Counted from the stretch's first letter, positions 35,601 to 47,354 are shown. The stretch is DNA of 64,000 nt from Porites lobata (GCA_942486035.1 CALNXK010000026.1:713501-777500); one strand, 5' to 3'. Notes: generated by a model not told the origin, from the letters alone. A program made the numbers and translations.

Positions 35601-38600
35601 TTTATCATGAAGAAAGGTTATCATCCTGAGGGTACCTTGTTCCTCTGACTACCATGTACAAATTTTCTTGTACAAGCCAGAACTGCAATTAACCCTTTAA
35701 ACTCTTAGGTAAAAATCCAACAAAATTTTCTAACAATTTCAACCTTGCAAAAATGCTTTGACAGAGTTTTAGTAAGTGAAAATACTATACAACTGAAGAG
35801 GTTTCATTTAAATGGTAATACCATACATGTGTTGTGGAGGCTTGTGTGGCGGAGTGGTTAACGATCCTCAAACTCCGGATCTGGAGGTCCGGGGTTTAAG
35901 CCTCGCCCATTGCGTTGTTTCCTTAGACAAGGAACTTTACTCCACTTTGTCTCTCTTCACCCAGGAGTATAAATGTGTGCTCGCGACATACTGCTGGGGG
36001 GTAACCCTACGATGGACTTGCATCCCATCCAGGGGGGAGTAGTAATACTCCTAGGTGCTTCATGCTATGGAAACGGGATAAGCTCTGGCATTTGGACCTT
36101 TGCCTACCAAAAACGTGTAGGATTTCATCAGCAGACTTAAAGCAAAAAACTATTTTACAGGACTCAATCATTCACTCTGGACATGAAAAAGTGCTTATTC
36201 TGGCTTTCAAGTTAATTAATAGATTTAGCAAAGGGCCTGCCAAGTGATATCTGATAGACAAATTGCCCCGTGTTTCCTTGTCAAACAAAGGGAGACTGAA
36301 ATAACCATAAGATTAAGGTTACCAAAAAGGTTTTTCACCTGCTCTGGCGAAGACATTTGGTGTAGAAAATTCCCCAACTCAAAGCAAAATTTGAGACAAG
36401 AAACTTCTTTTGCCACAAAAATACTCCTGCTGCTTTCAAGTACTTCCAGGGAATGGGTCACAACATCAACCCACACTGTGTAAAAGTACTATCCGACAAA
36501 AATATCATCATCAAGCGCTGGGTCAAGAAGGCCATGGCTATCAAGCAAAGAAAACCCTCTCTGAATAGGGGCAAGGGACTGGACTTACGAGCAATTTATA
36601 ATCCTCTCTCGGGGTTGTCAGAAAGTTTTGAAGTGGACAGGTGAGTTGTTAAAGTAAGTGGCCAGTCTGTAAAGAAAAAACGCCATCCGTAAAGAAATGC
36701 CAAGCAGAATAGCTGGCCGATACTAACCAAGTAGGCGGTGATTTTCGCCGGCAGCTGGCTACTTTTGACAACCCTGGGATACATAACAGCTTTTCTGTTA
36801 CACAATCTGACACTTCACAACGCTGATGAAGTTCAAGCGATTCAGTTGAAATATTGATTTTCTGTCTCAAGTTTTGCACCGAGTTTTGGAATTTTCAATA
36901 CATGAGATTGAGAGTCTCAAAGGGCTTCTTCCTTAGCCGAACATTATCTAAGTAACTGTGATTTGGGTACTGTTTGCAGTGATGAGGAAGGTGAAGAAAT
37001 ATTAAGACAAAGAGGGCAATTCCCAGCTCTGCCATTCACAGCAAGTGATTGTGGGTCACCTAGCCCACGAAGCCCTGGCAGTCCAGCCAGTATTGGAAGC
37101 TACAGGAATGGTGGCAGTCCACAGGCAGTTCCTTGGGATCGTTTCTCTGTGAAGATGGATACCTTTAAATTTCCGAACATGCCCACAAAGTACCCTAATA
37201 GTAATGGTAGAGTTAAGAAGAAGCCGCCACAGCAAATTTCTGATGATATTGCGAAGTCCCCTGCAAGCGGTAAGTGTTTTCCTTTTTTTGCGTTAATAAC
37301 GCTTCAGTATACAGATAAAATAATGATAAGGCTATGAGAGGGCCATGGGTTTTTGGTAAAACTAATAGCAATGATCTTGAAGACAACGTTAACTATATAT
37401 CTTAAAGTAATTATTGTTTCTTGAGAATATGAAGCAATCACTGCCAGCCCTTTACCATGTGAAAACAATGATAAAGGCAACAGAAAAAACTTTGGCCTTT
37501 GGCCAAGTTATTCTTGATGTGGTGTATGAAAATTCTCCACAGAGATGAGAATGGTTCCAGAAAATTAGAAGTTAATGGCCCTGGACACTTACTGTATTAT
37601 ATAGGAAATTAATGGTCAGTGAGATTATGGTATTGAAAATAATGCAAATTTAATGGAAAACAAATTTCAGATAAAGGAAATTAACGCAAAGGAGGGGGTA
37701 ACATTTCAGACTGAAGTAAATTAATGTGCCGTTTACAAAGAAACAAAACTTGTTGAGACACAGGATCAAAGTTAAATGTATAATCTGAAATGGAAACTTT
37801 GTGTGTGGTTTTTTCCCTAAATGTACCAAGGGGATCAATGGAAGAAACCTCCCCACATCGAGGGTTCTTTACAGTTTTACTGGTACTGGCAGACCTCGGC
37901 CCTGGTGCAAAATACTCCTCTTTCTTGAGAAGTTGGGGCCAAAATAATGGAAATTAAGTTCGCGGAAATCCTCACTCCACTTAATTAATGGTGCAGAAAT
38001 AGAGGGGTTTGGGGCATAAAGGATACTTTGGAGATTGATTAGTCCGGGGGGGGTTACACTTGCTTAATAATCAAGGCGAAGACTTATTTTGGCTATGTAT
38101 GCACACGGATATAGAGATTCCATTTAATTAAAAAGTAAAGTTTTTGAATTAAAATAGACATGTGAGTCAAAAAGAGGCATTTTATGGTATTGGGTCTTAG
38201 TTAATTTTGTATTCTGGCCGAGGGGTGGGCACTTATTTAGTGGCAAGGGCTTGTTTGCTGGTGCTCATTTGAGGAAGTATGGCTTTTGTAGGAAAAAAGT
38301 ATTACGGTATAGACTACAAACATGAATTTTGCCCATTGCAAAGGTCACAAGGATGTATTTAAAAACCAGTTCTTAACTGTCAGATCAGTCACTGCAAAAG
38401 GTGCCCAGTTGTTTTGTCCCCTGAGCAAAGAAAGAAGAAAGATGAAAACAATCATTTCTTGTTAAAGCATTTTGGCATGAGTAGCTGCAGTTTCTTTAAA
38501 TCTGCTAAAGAATTTCAGCGACTGAATATGAGCAAAGTCACAGGTGGGAGAAGTGACTGTAAACCACTGTGCAAAAACATCACTATCTTATTAATGTAAA

Positions 38601-41600
38601 GTTTGTTTTATTGACTTGTTAAATCCAATGCGTATATGCATGTAGGTGTAGCAGTATTCCTATCCACAGCAAGTTGCCAGTGTTTTTGTTATTGCTATGT
38701 GCTGCAACATCCATACGTGCAACCTGCAAGTCTCGCTGTTTCATGACGGCGAAATGGGGATCAGATGTGCTGCTGGTTTTCTTTCACTTGCCCGCTTATT
38801 TTGTGCTATGAGATCCATGTTTGGCTGCTGCCCCCTCTGCCCTCTCCCTCCTCCCTCTCCCTCCCCCCTTCCCCTGCCATTAAGGTTACCCAATAATTTC
38901 AAGGCACCTCTCTAAACACTCTTAAAGAAACATTCTGTATTTCTTCAAGGGATTGTGATGTTTGAATTTCTAAAAATCCCAGCAATTTTGTTTAGGCCAA
39001 TCCCTTTTCAGAATGAAACAAAGACTACCTTTGATTTTTACTCATTTTAATTATTCTAAATCCATTACAGTTTTTGGTTAAAAGTTCATGCTTAAATAGA
39101 TAATAATGAGGTAAAATTCGTAGGTTATTTCGAACATCTTGGCCTTTAAAGCTATTTGGTAACCTTTCATGTAAATACCATCTGCAATCACAAAACTATT
39201 GGCTGAATTTCAGTGATAATGTACATTATTTCACCTGTAAATGGAGACATTTTACCCCTTTGCATTTAGATTTTTAATTTTTACTGTGCAATTTATCTAG
39301 TAATGTCTATAACTGCCACTGAATTTTCTGTGAACATGATCCAATAAAAAATCTCCTTTAATTTTCTCTGAATTACTGTAAAAATGCACCTAAAACAGAA
39401 CTCTTTGAATAGATGTTATTTTGAAGATGTACATTTTGAATCAATATGAAAAATCCTTGAAAATGTTTTCCATCCAAAATTTTTTAAAGCTCTCTCTAAG
39501 TACCTGGTAATAGTCGTCCAATTGGGACTCACCATTTGTTCTGTTGTTATTAGGTGCAACCTCCCCAATGGAGGAAGATCTTCCCCCTTCACCACAGCAC
39601 CCTGGGTCCCCATTTCCTGATGCCCTCTTAAGTTCTACCTCTTGTACTTCTGCACCCTTGTCTCCGCCCTTGCTGGACTTGGGTGTAGATATACAAGCTG
39701 AGCTTGAAAAGGATGCTCCTGACCTAGACTTCGCGCTTCTTGATCCACAAGGTAAGATGAACCTTGTGTTGCTCTCTTGCTCTCTCTCTCTCACTGCTGC
39801 TTGCTTTTCTTCGTTTCCGCTTTCTGTACAACGCAGACTCTTTCACTTAAAGTAACTCTAACGTTATGCACCCTGTAAATAATTAAAGTAATAACGTAAA
39901 GTTCTGTTAATGTCTTTTAATGCTGAGTAACTTTACTTCTATATTCTTATCTATTATTTATAAATGTTAGTTAATGGTTATAAAGTTAACTTTGTTGGTA
40001 ATAAAGTTTAGAATGAGATCAAGTGCTCTTTCAAGGCCTTCAAAAGTAATCATATAATTTCATTTGGTTTAAATTAAATTAATAACGACACTGATATTCT
40101 AACCAATCAGAGCAGACATCCTTTGCCCAGCCTATCATCAAATGCAGACGTGCTCACCCAGTCAAAAGGAAAATTGCTACTTTGTGGCTTGCGTCACTTT
40201 CCTCAAATTTCACTCAGTGAACTCGTTTTTGTGTTTGAGTATGCATTTGTTTCTCAGTGTCACTGTGACGTGTTAAGTATTCTTAAGGTCATAAAGGACT
40301 ACTTTAGCCCTTATGATTATGTACAAGAGGGAGGTTGGATGCCTACCCCATTCGTTATAAGGTTGCCATTCACCATTTTGACATAGACCATAATGCACCT
40401 TGTTTACCCTCCAACATTTTGCACAACCATTGTCTTTGCGTGTTCTCAGGACAACCGTAATACCCTGGAGAAATTGGAAATGATGGCTATGCATTTTTTT
40501 TTTTTTGCATGGGGGGGGGGCTAAACAAGGTACGTAATAGTGTATGTGAAATGGTTAGTGCAGAAATTTCATCAAAGTCTCTCACTTTCATGGTCATGTT
40601 TTGGTGAGACAGTTTTTGAAAACATTATTAAAAATTATTTTGGACGGAAGGCTGCTATCTATACAAGATGCAGTATTGGGATTAGGGTTATTCAGCGACG
40701 ACATCTTGAATGTAGCATTTCTTATAAGGCCATTTGAGTCATTTACTAACCAAATGATGTTTCACACACCACTGCAGGTTGTAATAATCATTATAATGCA
40801 ATAGAACTAATACAGAACACTTCAATGCAGTTGCTTTGCATGATTAACACCAGTTTGAGTATGTCAGAGTTACGGCCAATAAGACAAATCAAGAGGAACC
40901 AATTTTCTTTTTTTCATTCCATTTTTAGTCATAACTTCCAGTAATTCAGTCATAGTGCGCTTGCCAGCTAGCACACTCATTTTTATAACCTTATAATGCA
41001 TGACATTCCTAAATGTACTAATGGTGATAATCAAGTTTTTTCATATTTTTATCAGTATTTTGAGTGCTTATTTTTTACGCCTTCTGTTTAAAGGGACAGT
41101 AGGGCCATTTATACCAGGAAAAATAAGACGCATCTTACATAAGATGCGTCTTAAATAAATGGCACATTTCGTCTAAAATAAGACGCGACTTAGCTAAGAC
41201 GCATCTTATTTTAGAACAGCCCTTAACACCTGTTCTTAGATAAGACGTGTCTTAGCTAAGACGAGAAAAACTTCGTATAAATGACCTTCGCGTCTTACAT
41301 AAGACGCAAACGCATGGTACGCGTGCGTTAATTTTTGGCGGGAAAATTTTTGTGCCTTGTTGGTTGCCGTTGCTATGGGCAACATTCATATGAAAACGAG
41401 TCAAGAACAGAAATAAGACGCGAACCATTTATACGAGCTGTTCTCGTCTTAGATAAGACATGCTTGTATAAATGGTACAGTTCACGTCTTATTTAAGACG
41501 CGTTTTATGTAAGACGCGTCTTATTTTTCCTCGTATAAATGGCCCTAGTGTGTCACAGTTTGCTCCATTGTGTATAGTGGTTTTAGTTTTATCACTTAAA

Positions 41601-43876
41601 TGTATTTTCTCTGAACCTTAGTGACAGCAGAGAAATGGTTTCTTAATTTTGTGAGCACAGCTTCATGACAAACAGTTTTTTCTCCAGAGCACCAATTCAA
41701 AATTACAAATGACAATATTAAACTTCGAAAGCTTGTCAGACTGGACGGGTTTCAATATCGATTGGAATTGTCTTCACAGTTGCATAATGATCTTTCACTG
41801 TTTCAGGTGGTCATTTTTATGTTTCACTCATTTCAGTGGACAGTTCATAATGCTGAATGTGGCTAAATTGCCTTTAGAACAGCTTCCCTAAAAATCTCTC
41901 AGCCATGTGTCGGCATACTGCCAACCCACAGTTCACTGACAGATGACCAACAGCTCTGTGGCAGTCAGCTAACAGACTAGCACTAACCCCAGTTTATTAA
42001 AAAAATATGTTCACCATACATTTGTTATTACTGCTAACAGTCATAAACCAACAGCCCAATTTTTCCAAAAGTGCACAGACAGTTGCTGACACATTGCCAA
42101 CAGATAACCGACAAGCGATCAACAGTTAACTGACTGCCAGCCATCTGTTGGCTGACACTTGGCTGACTGTCGGTCGACAGTCTGCCTACAGACAGGCTAC
42201 AGATTTTTGGGGAGCTGTTCTTCAATTTCACGGAGAAAAGCACTAATTGAACTATATTACACCCTTTCAGTTTTGGATGTGTCTAGACTTGGCTCTGATC
42301 ATCAGTAGTTTGGGGCTGATGCTATTCCATAAAATGAGATTTTTGGTTTTTGGGCTCTTTTGTGCTCATGTTTCCGAGATGCCTTGTCCATTGCATAGGC
42401 TTAATTGTGGGTGATTGACTTGTTAACCCTTTCAGTCCCAATAGTGACCAAGATCAATTTTCTCCTAACAATATCCATACACTGTCAAGAGATAAGTTAT
42501 GAGAATTCATAAAATGATCACCCAAGAGAAAATGCTTTGATCTTTCATCAAATTCTCTCAACTAATTCTTTAAGGAAATGTATGGAAATGTTGGGAGAAT
42601 TTGTATGTGGATACTGGGGCTTAAAGGGTTAAACTTTATATGCTGTTGGTTGTCGATTTGAGTCTTTGTCTCCTTTTTTCCATAATTATCGTGGAATAGT
42701 GTGTTGCGCGGACAATTTCAGCACTCTAAAACTAATTTCATAACCTGAAATTAACTATAGCAAATAATAACTGTCTGTGCTCAAACTGTGAACTTAGTTT
42801 TGAAGTACAACTCTCTGACTGTTTCTGCATCTTATTTCACAGAATTGTCATTAGACGATTTCCCACTTGAACCACTAGAGAATGTTTCGCGCATTGAGGA
42901 AATGGCGTCATCCATGTCACTACTGGCTGTTGATCCACCAACGTACGAGGAAGCGATACGTCTTGCTACAGAATGTCTTTCAAGTTCATCTAGTGGTGGA
43001 CTAACAAGCCCGGATGGAAGCCATCCTTCGTTATCTCAAAGTCCACCCCAAGGAAATCTTGAGCATTTTCCAGCTGCCTCACCTTACCCCTCCCCTGGTT
43101 ACCCATCACCTCATATGTCACCTGGTAATTTGCCAACTCCAGACCCCTCCCCCATTGGTAATTCCAATCCTTCCACAGCAAGTGTGAACATCTCTTGGCA
43201 GGGTATGGGGCAAATGAAAGTCTCCTCTCAACCTCAACAGCACTGCCCACCCCAGCAAAACCATCTGCCTTATTCAACCATCCCATCGCCACAGCCTCCG
43301 ATACAAGTCCCAAGCAAATCTGCTCTGATCTCAGCTGAAATGAAAAAGAGAGAAAAGAGTGATACGTACCACCGTAACAGCTGCATCTCGGGACAATCAC
43401 CCAACCCCATGACAAGCCCTAGAAGAATGCAAAATATGCCAGGTCAAAGTATACCTAGTAACTGGCAACAGCAGGTGCAGTCAGTGCAACATCAACCACC
43501 AACACACTTGCCGCACCAGCAGGGCTATGAATGGAAAGCCCCACAAGTGCATACCGGTAATCACATGCCTTATTTTCCCGGAGAAAGAACTGCCACAGCC
43601 ACAAGGCCAGATAACCCAGTTTATGCCACAAATATGCAGGGGAGGAATTGGACGGTCCCTCCCCTGTTTGAGGACACGCTGCCACCCCTTGAGTGTGACA
43701 GTGTAGGTGGCTACATGAAGACTGGGCAAAATGTTCAGGGTCATCTTCAACACCACAGTATGGACCCCTCTATTTTATCACCACCTTATCAGGAGGACTT
43801 TCACTCAGGATTCACTTTTCAAGGGAATCCATTACCAGCGATGAGTCAAGGGCAAACAACTCTTGGGCACTGGTGA
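17080..43876 (+). CDS. AHR: Aryl hydrocarbon receptor (bHLH-PAS transcription factor), complete
   Basis: Thirteen coding exons join in frame (869 codons): 17080-17114, 21553-21722, 23859-23953, 24589-24678, 30375-30476, 32695-32761, 33505-33599, 34158-34345, 34510-34616, 35445-35583, 36980-37269, 39554-39751, 42843-43876 (stop TGA). Residues 1-11 are a basic nuclear-localisation-like stretch; 18-68 form the bHLH with NPSKRHRDRFN and LDKLSILRLSASYLRAK, nearly identical to vertebrate AHR. PAS-A spans about 97-250 (ALDGFVIVLTR, YASETVQDYLG), PAS-B about 255-363. From 363 on, the chain is Pro/Ser/Gln-rich with an acidic segment near 495-545, expected to act in transactivation. In animals AHR pairs with ARNT and binds GCGTG elements. 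Length is close to human AHR (848). PAS-B pocket residues differ from vertebrates (see findings). The large last exon carries a PPxY motif. I chose this start because it is the only ATG feeding the conserved frame. Confidence 0.96.
17115..21552 (+). other. AHR intron 1 (4.4 kb)
   Basis: Flanked by GTAAGC and a pyrimidine-poor but valid TTGACAG acceptor. Contents are AT-rich with short open frames only (for example 17984-18238), none with a recognisable domain. First introns often hold enhancers; I see no specific site to support that here. Confidence 0.6.
21831..22165. mobile_element. hAT-like MITE with a second MITE nested inside
   Basis: The outer pieces (CCCCGGCTGCTATGAGAG at 21848 and GGAACCAAAGTGACTTCC to TTTTAGTGACAG near 22160) resemble the 916-1093 element in order. 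Between them, 21866-22072 is a copy of the AACCCTTTAAGCCC family ending GGGGCTTAAAGGGTTAA. Nesting gives the order of insertion. Outer boundaries are approximate. Confidence 0.5.
25561..26288 (+). mobile_element. TTAA-flanked transposon, copy 2 (piggyBac-like MITE)
   Basis: Same element as 4971-5699, opposite orientation, 728 bp. TTAA stands at both borders. By eye the copies differ at only scattered positions, implying fairly recent activity of the family. No ORF spans it. It lies inside AHR intron 4. Confidence 0.8.
26655..26835 (+). mobile_element. AACCCTTTAAGCCC-family MITE copy
   Basis: Contains TTTTCTCCTAACGATATCC, CATACATTGTCAAGAG, ATGTATAGAGATCAG and GAATTTGTATGTGGATATTG in family order; the ends are degenerate and a short internal segment is missing. 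Confidence 0.6.
27178..27290. mobile_element. Short MITE with CCTACCCCTCCCCTAA ends, copy 1
   Basis: AACTGCCCACTTACCCCTCC on the left mirrors GGAGGGGTAGGTGGGCAATT on the right around about 50 bp (CACTAACACTTCCTTCTCAC). A related copy is at 54165-54285. The size is too small for coding. Confidence 0.7.
29531..29675. repeat. Foldback with GCCGAGTTGGCTA hairpin
   Basis: TAGCCAACTCGGCGCC pairs with GTGCCGAGTTGGCTA around a short loop (29589-29631). Outer arms AACAATTATTCCAC and GTGGAATAATTGTT bracket the hairpin. MITE-like. Confidence 0.65.
31410..31592 (+). mobile_element. AACCCTTTAAGCCC-family MITE copy
   Basis: Shares TTTCTCCTAACAACATC, TCTTTCATCAAATTCTCT, GGAGATCAGTCTGGAG and AATTTGTATGTGGATCTTGG with the other copies. 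Part of a further copy may lie at 31100-31140. Confidence 0.6.
31615..31880 (+). mobile_element. tRNA-derived SINE (candidate)
   Basis: The segment GCGGGTTCAACTCCT near 31696 fits a Pol III B-box (GGTTCRANTCC) with the tRNA-like T-stem around it. A body with TTGCCTTTGCCCTGC and ACGTGGCTCGGATGACC follows, then an A/T-rich tail. No clear A-box was found, so the head is partly decayed. It lies in AHR intron 5. Confidence 0.5.
33627..33985. mobile_element. hAT-like MITE (CCTGGAAAGTCATGGAATTT type)
   Basis: The left end CAGGGTTTGTACGGGTCATG and the direct/inverted use of CCTGGAAAGTCA(T/C)GAA on both sides mark a non-autonomous element. The right end is degenerate (AGAGTTTGAACGG). It lies in AHR intron 7. 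Confidence 0.5.
34988..35135. repeat. AT-rich foldback
   Basis: ATATATATGTTGCAGTTAAT at the left mirrors ATTAACTACAACATATATAT at the right, and the arms continue through AATTTCAGTTAATTTTT. It lies in AHR intron 9, directly beside the next element. Confidence 0.7.
35139..35391. mobile_element. hAT-like MITE with CAGGGTGCAAAGAAA ends
   Basis: CAGCATGCAAAGAAA on the left is an imperfect mirror of TTTCTTTGCACCCTG on the right. The interior carries CTTGCCCGACGGGCAAG and GCTTGCCCTAATGGCAAGC. The flanks are AT-repeat, so an 8-bp duplication cannot be resolved. Confidence 0.55.
35835..36090 (+). mobile_element. tRNA-derived SINE with Leu/Ser-type head
   Basis: The head reads like a class-II tRNA: A-box region GTGGCGGAGTGGTTAA, then a long variable part, then B-box GGGGTTTAAGCCTCGCC. 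A body with GACTTGCATCCCATCCAGG and GAAACGGGATAAGCTCTGGC follows. A-box, B-box and unrelated body in this order define a SINE. It lies in AHR intron 10, sense orientation. Confidence 0.7.
36608..36775. mobile_element. hAT-like MITE, CAGGGTTGTCA family
   Basis: GGGGTTGTCAGAAAG on the left mirrors CTTTTGACAACCCTG on the right; the interior has CGGTGATTTTCGCCG. Related by its ends to 916-1093. Confidence 0.5.
37270..39553 (+). other. AHR intron 11 (2.3 kb)
   Basis: GTAAGT donor and TTATTAG acceptor. It holds a pyrimidine-rich run (CCTCTCCCTCC repeats near 38837-38875) and otherwise AT-rich DNA; no exon or element boundary is evident. Confidence 0.6.
41101..41546. mobile_element. MITE made of repeated TAAGACGCGTCTTA palindromes
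   Basis: The ends AGGGCCATTTATACCAGG and its mirror bracket 446 bp. AGT flanks both sides (41098-41100, 41547-41549), which can equally be read as a TA duplication with GGGCC ends. Inside, variants of the palindrome TAAGACGCGTCTTA or its halves appear about ten times, several as head-to-head pairs (for example near 41181-41215 and 41240-41262). The centre is AT-rich with GGTTGCCGTTGCTATGGGC. No ORF. It lies in AHR intron 12. Confidence 0.8.
41881..42214. mobile_element. Inverted-repeat element with CTGTTGGCTGAC-type repeats
   Basis: AGCTTCCCTAAAAATCT at the left mirrors AGATTTTTGGGGAGCT at the right. The interior has many short TGACTGCC/TGTCGGTCGACA-like motifs in both orientations. Class unknown; AHR intron 12. 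Confidence 0.6.
42425..42633 (+). mobile_element. AACCCTTTAAGCCC-family MITE, well-preserved copy
   Basis: Starts TTAACCCTTTCAGTCCCAAT and ends GGGGCTTAAAGGGTTAA, showing the inverted ends clearly. Interior as in the other copies. About 200 bp before the last AHR exon. Confidence 0.7.
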
Positions 43877-46800
43877 AAAACCGGCCACACCCAGTAATAA
43901 CATACTGTCAGTCAGTAGTAGCTTACTTACTGTACCTTCAGAGTAAAGTGGGGGGGGCCAGTTGTAACTTGTCCTTGTCATGGCACTGTGGTAAATCACA
44001 ATGTCATGCTTCAAAGGGACATTAGCAAAGCCTTAAGGTCAGGTGTCAGTGCATCTAGATATGTTTTCAAGTTGTTGATAGTTTGTATTGACATGATTAA
44101 TTAACTCTAGCAGGGAATTTTCTATTGTCTTCAGAACATTCAGATTGACGGAGTCTCTGTGATAATTTGCTGGGATGCAGATTACAAAGTTTTATTTTGC
44201 TGTGTTATGACTAACTTCATGGCATTCAAAGTGCCATGCACTATTTAATGAGAATAGCCTGAGAATGCATTCTCGTATTAAAGGAGAAGTGATTTGCCAT
44301 GAAAATCAATACATCTAATCAGATTTGCAACCAAGTGCTTTATTGATCACTCTGCCGTAATATGGTGGAACTTCCAGACTAAAATCCAAATTAGCGGGGA
44401 AGAACAAAATCGAAATCGAAATTGCTTAACCAAGTTAAAAGTAGAGAAAACGTTTTGTGTAAATCCTGAAAGTCGATGACATGTAGAAGTTACTTGATTT
44501 GAGCTTTAAGTTGTATTTTGTCCTAGATGTCTTTCTCTTCCTGTTTTTCTTTGCGTACTTGGCATCTGTGGATCTTTTTATCTTCCCTCGTTGTCAACCA
44601 AAGTTATGTCTGGAAGTAGTGAAAATTTCATTTGGTTTTCCATCTGTTTCTTTCGGTCAACATTGCACTTGGTAATGAAAATCATACTTTCAGGGTTTTA
44701 GCCAGGAAATTATTCACACGTGATCCCAAGGTAGCCCCCACCCCTCTAATGAGGTCAGGGGCAAGCCATCCTTCCAGGGGGAACTCTTTGCAATTTTTGC
44801 CGAAAAATAGGCCCTAGACTCTCTTAATTCTCAATCCAGTAGATCTAGAACCAAGATGTCAGAATTTTGTTTTCTTCAAGACTAGGTCTCCACAGGACAA
44901 TGTGACTCCCACCTGGCTAAAACCTTGCTTAGTTTGCTAGGTAGAAATTGTTTAGGGACAAAACAATACGTATTAGGAGTTTCTAGATTAGTGTTCTATT
45001 TGTAGGGTTCCGTGCTGGTCACCATACCAGGATTTGTACCAGTAATTGATTTGCAGAGGTATAATCTGATCTATGTTCACAAAGGAGACAAATACAAAAA
45101 AGGATGTGTCTTAAAACCTGTAGTCATGACGTTCATTGTTCTACCACTCAACTCCCATGTACAGATGTTTAGACGGGACTTCCTTGCTTGTACATTATTT
45201 TGCTTTTTTTTATTATCACATTTTTGGTCATTTTGTACTCATTTACATATTTATAGATACAGTACGCTCAACACTTCTTGATTTCACTTAGCACATTTGT
45301 AAGCAAAACAAGTCATAATCAAGCCAAACAGGAGCTGCAAAGTGTATTCAAGATAAGTTTATTTAGAAGTGGATAGGAGCAATTTGTATATTCACAGCTT
45401 GAGAAATAATTCTCTTTACAAGACACATCCTTTTTCCATTCATTGTCTTTATAAACTGCGACTTGTAATTTTTTCAGAAAATTACTCAAGCATTAAGGGA
45501 GCAATTTCCCTTGTAAATATTCCCACTAGATTGTCCATATGGTTTAGATTTTTGGATTTTATGTGAAGACTGAGTAAAAGGATAAAATGGCTGTGGCAGT
45601 GGAAATGATTAAGTGTAAAAGTGTGTAGTGTTAAAAAGTTATGATCAACTTAATATGTTGATGTGGGAAAGAGGGCACAGCTATAAAAACCAGGCCCTTG
45701 AAATGATCATAGTACGTGACTAGTAGAGAGTTCATGTTAGCTTGACATGAAGTACTTTCTGCAAAGGTTAACAAACTAGGGCATACTGATAGTAAGAGTA
45801 ATGCATCCTCGTTAATTACCATTAATTGTTTCAAAGTGTGCGCAACAATCAAAGAAAATGACTGGATTTCAATATCTTAGTAGGAAAAACTCCCTTTAAA
45901 AGAATTGATCCAAGAGCGTGGTTTTTGGCTACTTTTCATGGCTCACATCAATATATTAATTTTTAAAGTCTTTAATTTAAGTGCTAATACAATAATTAGT
46001 TTAGAGTAGTTGAAAGTCAAGCGATTAAAAAAGTTAAGTGCTTTATAGTATAAGAAGAGTACATTAGTGTTAGGGTGTCTGCAGTGTCAGGTGACGGGAA
46101 TGTGTTGTTAGCTACAAGTATTAAAAACTCGCATGATCCAGCCTGGTTTGTCATTACTTTGGAAAAGTAAGCTTGAAGAAATTGGTTGTCTTTACCCTAG
46201 GCTGTTAACTAAGACTTCGAGCTGCCAAGTTTTACTTAACCAAAAATGCACGTGTGAAGGCCTAAGTAAAATCTCACATAACTTTACTTTGCATCTTATT
46301 AAAGCCAGAAAGTTGAAACGATTCAAGAAAGTTCGAAAACCATCCTCAAATCCCATTTAGCGAACTTGCAGTTTCTTAGCTTTGAGGAAGGCAAAGCATG
46401 TCAATCAAACTTAATTTACGTTGCATGGGAAAATAGGCTTAAGTAAACCTGAAGTAAAAAACATAGGTTGTGTGTGATGTTTTCTTTTACTTGAGGAATT
46501 TAAAATTTACTTGTCTTGAAATATTTCTTAGCTTATTTAGGCTCTAGTGTAAAGACTACCATTTACTTGGCTAGAATTAGACCATTACAAAAAAAATTTG
46601 TAGTTGTTAATTATGCAAATGGTGCCTAATTAACAGCTTCAGGAACCTATGACACCCCCTTTGGCGCATTTTTCAAGTGAAAAAGTTGGTTGACAGGTAT
46701 TGAACCATCAGCAAAGCAATACCAACTTTCTTTGACTATGTTTAAAGAAGTCTCTGCAATATTTACCCAAAACAGTTGCCTGTTTTAGAAAAACAGAGCA

Positions 46801-47340
46801 AACCGATAACTTTTTTAGCCATATGGGTTGAGGGTTGAGTTTGATTGATTTTTGTTCTTTTCTCTAGTTTTCCCCTCTCCTCAGAAATCAAAAATTCGAA
46901 TTTGACCAACAATCTTGTACAAAATGGATGGAAAATTATTTTATACCCCTTCTTCCCCAAAAAATGACACATTTTGGCTTTTATGCGGCTTTATCCGGCT
47001 TGATCTAGGGGGATGGGTGTTGCTGTTCCATTTTTATTCTGTCCAAGATTGTGGCCTTTGAACAGGCTCTCTGTTTGACAGAAGGTGGCTAAAACTTGTA
47101 AAGGTGACAGCAAGGGGGAAATGGAGGAGCCTAGCTCATATCCAATTATAGTTGCCATGACAACCCATTTGTTTTGCAGTTAACCCAGGATAAGAACTAC
47201 AGTAACGTTCAAAAGTAAGTTACCACCCACCCTCTTGCAAGACTCAAGTTGTGTCGTGTGCTACGTGACTCTGTTTCACTGAGTTGAACGACTTTGCCCA
47301 GATTGGTGTGCACTGACATAACATGCTCACCTACAGAACA
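43877..47340. other. AHR 3' flank and intergenic DNA
   Basis: The AHR 3'UTR must begin here. I found no AATAAA close behind the stop; ATTAAA hexamers occur (for example about 44275). The rest is AT-rich, with short open frames and no domain or tRNA. Confidence 0.5.
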
Positions 47341-47354
47341 ACCCTGAGACATTT

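Noticed and set aside
41101..41546. CRISPR-like spacing of short palindromic repeats
   Set aside because: The units are irregular in spacing and orientation, lie within inverted terminal repeats in an animal intron, and no Cas genes exist here.
42990..43756. Minus-strand open frames of 141, 91 and 76 codons opposite the last AHR exon
   Set aside because: They are shadows of the AHR coding frame; their composition follows the Pro/Gln-rich plus strand and no splice sites or domains support them.
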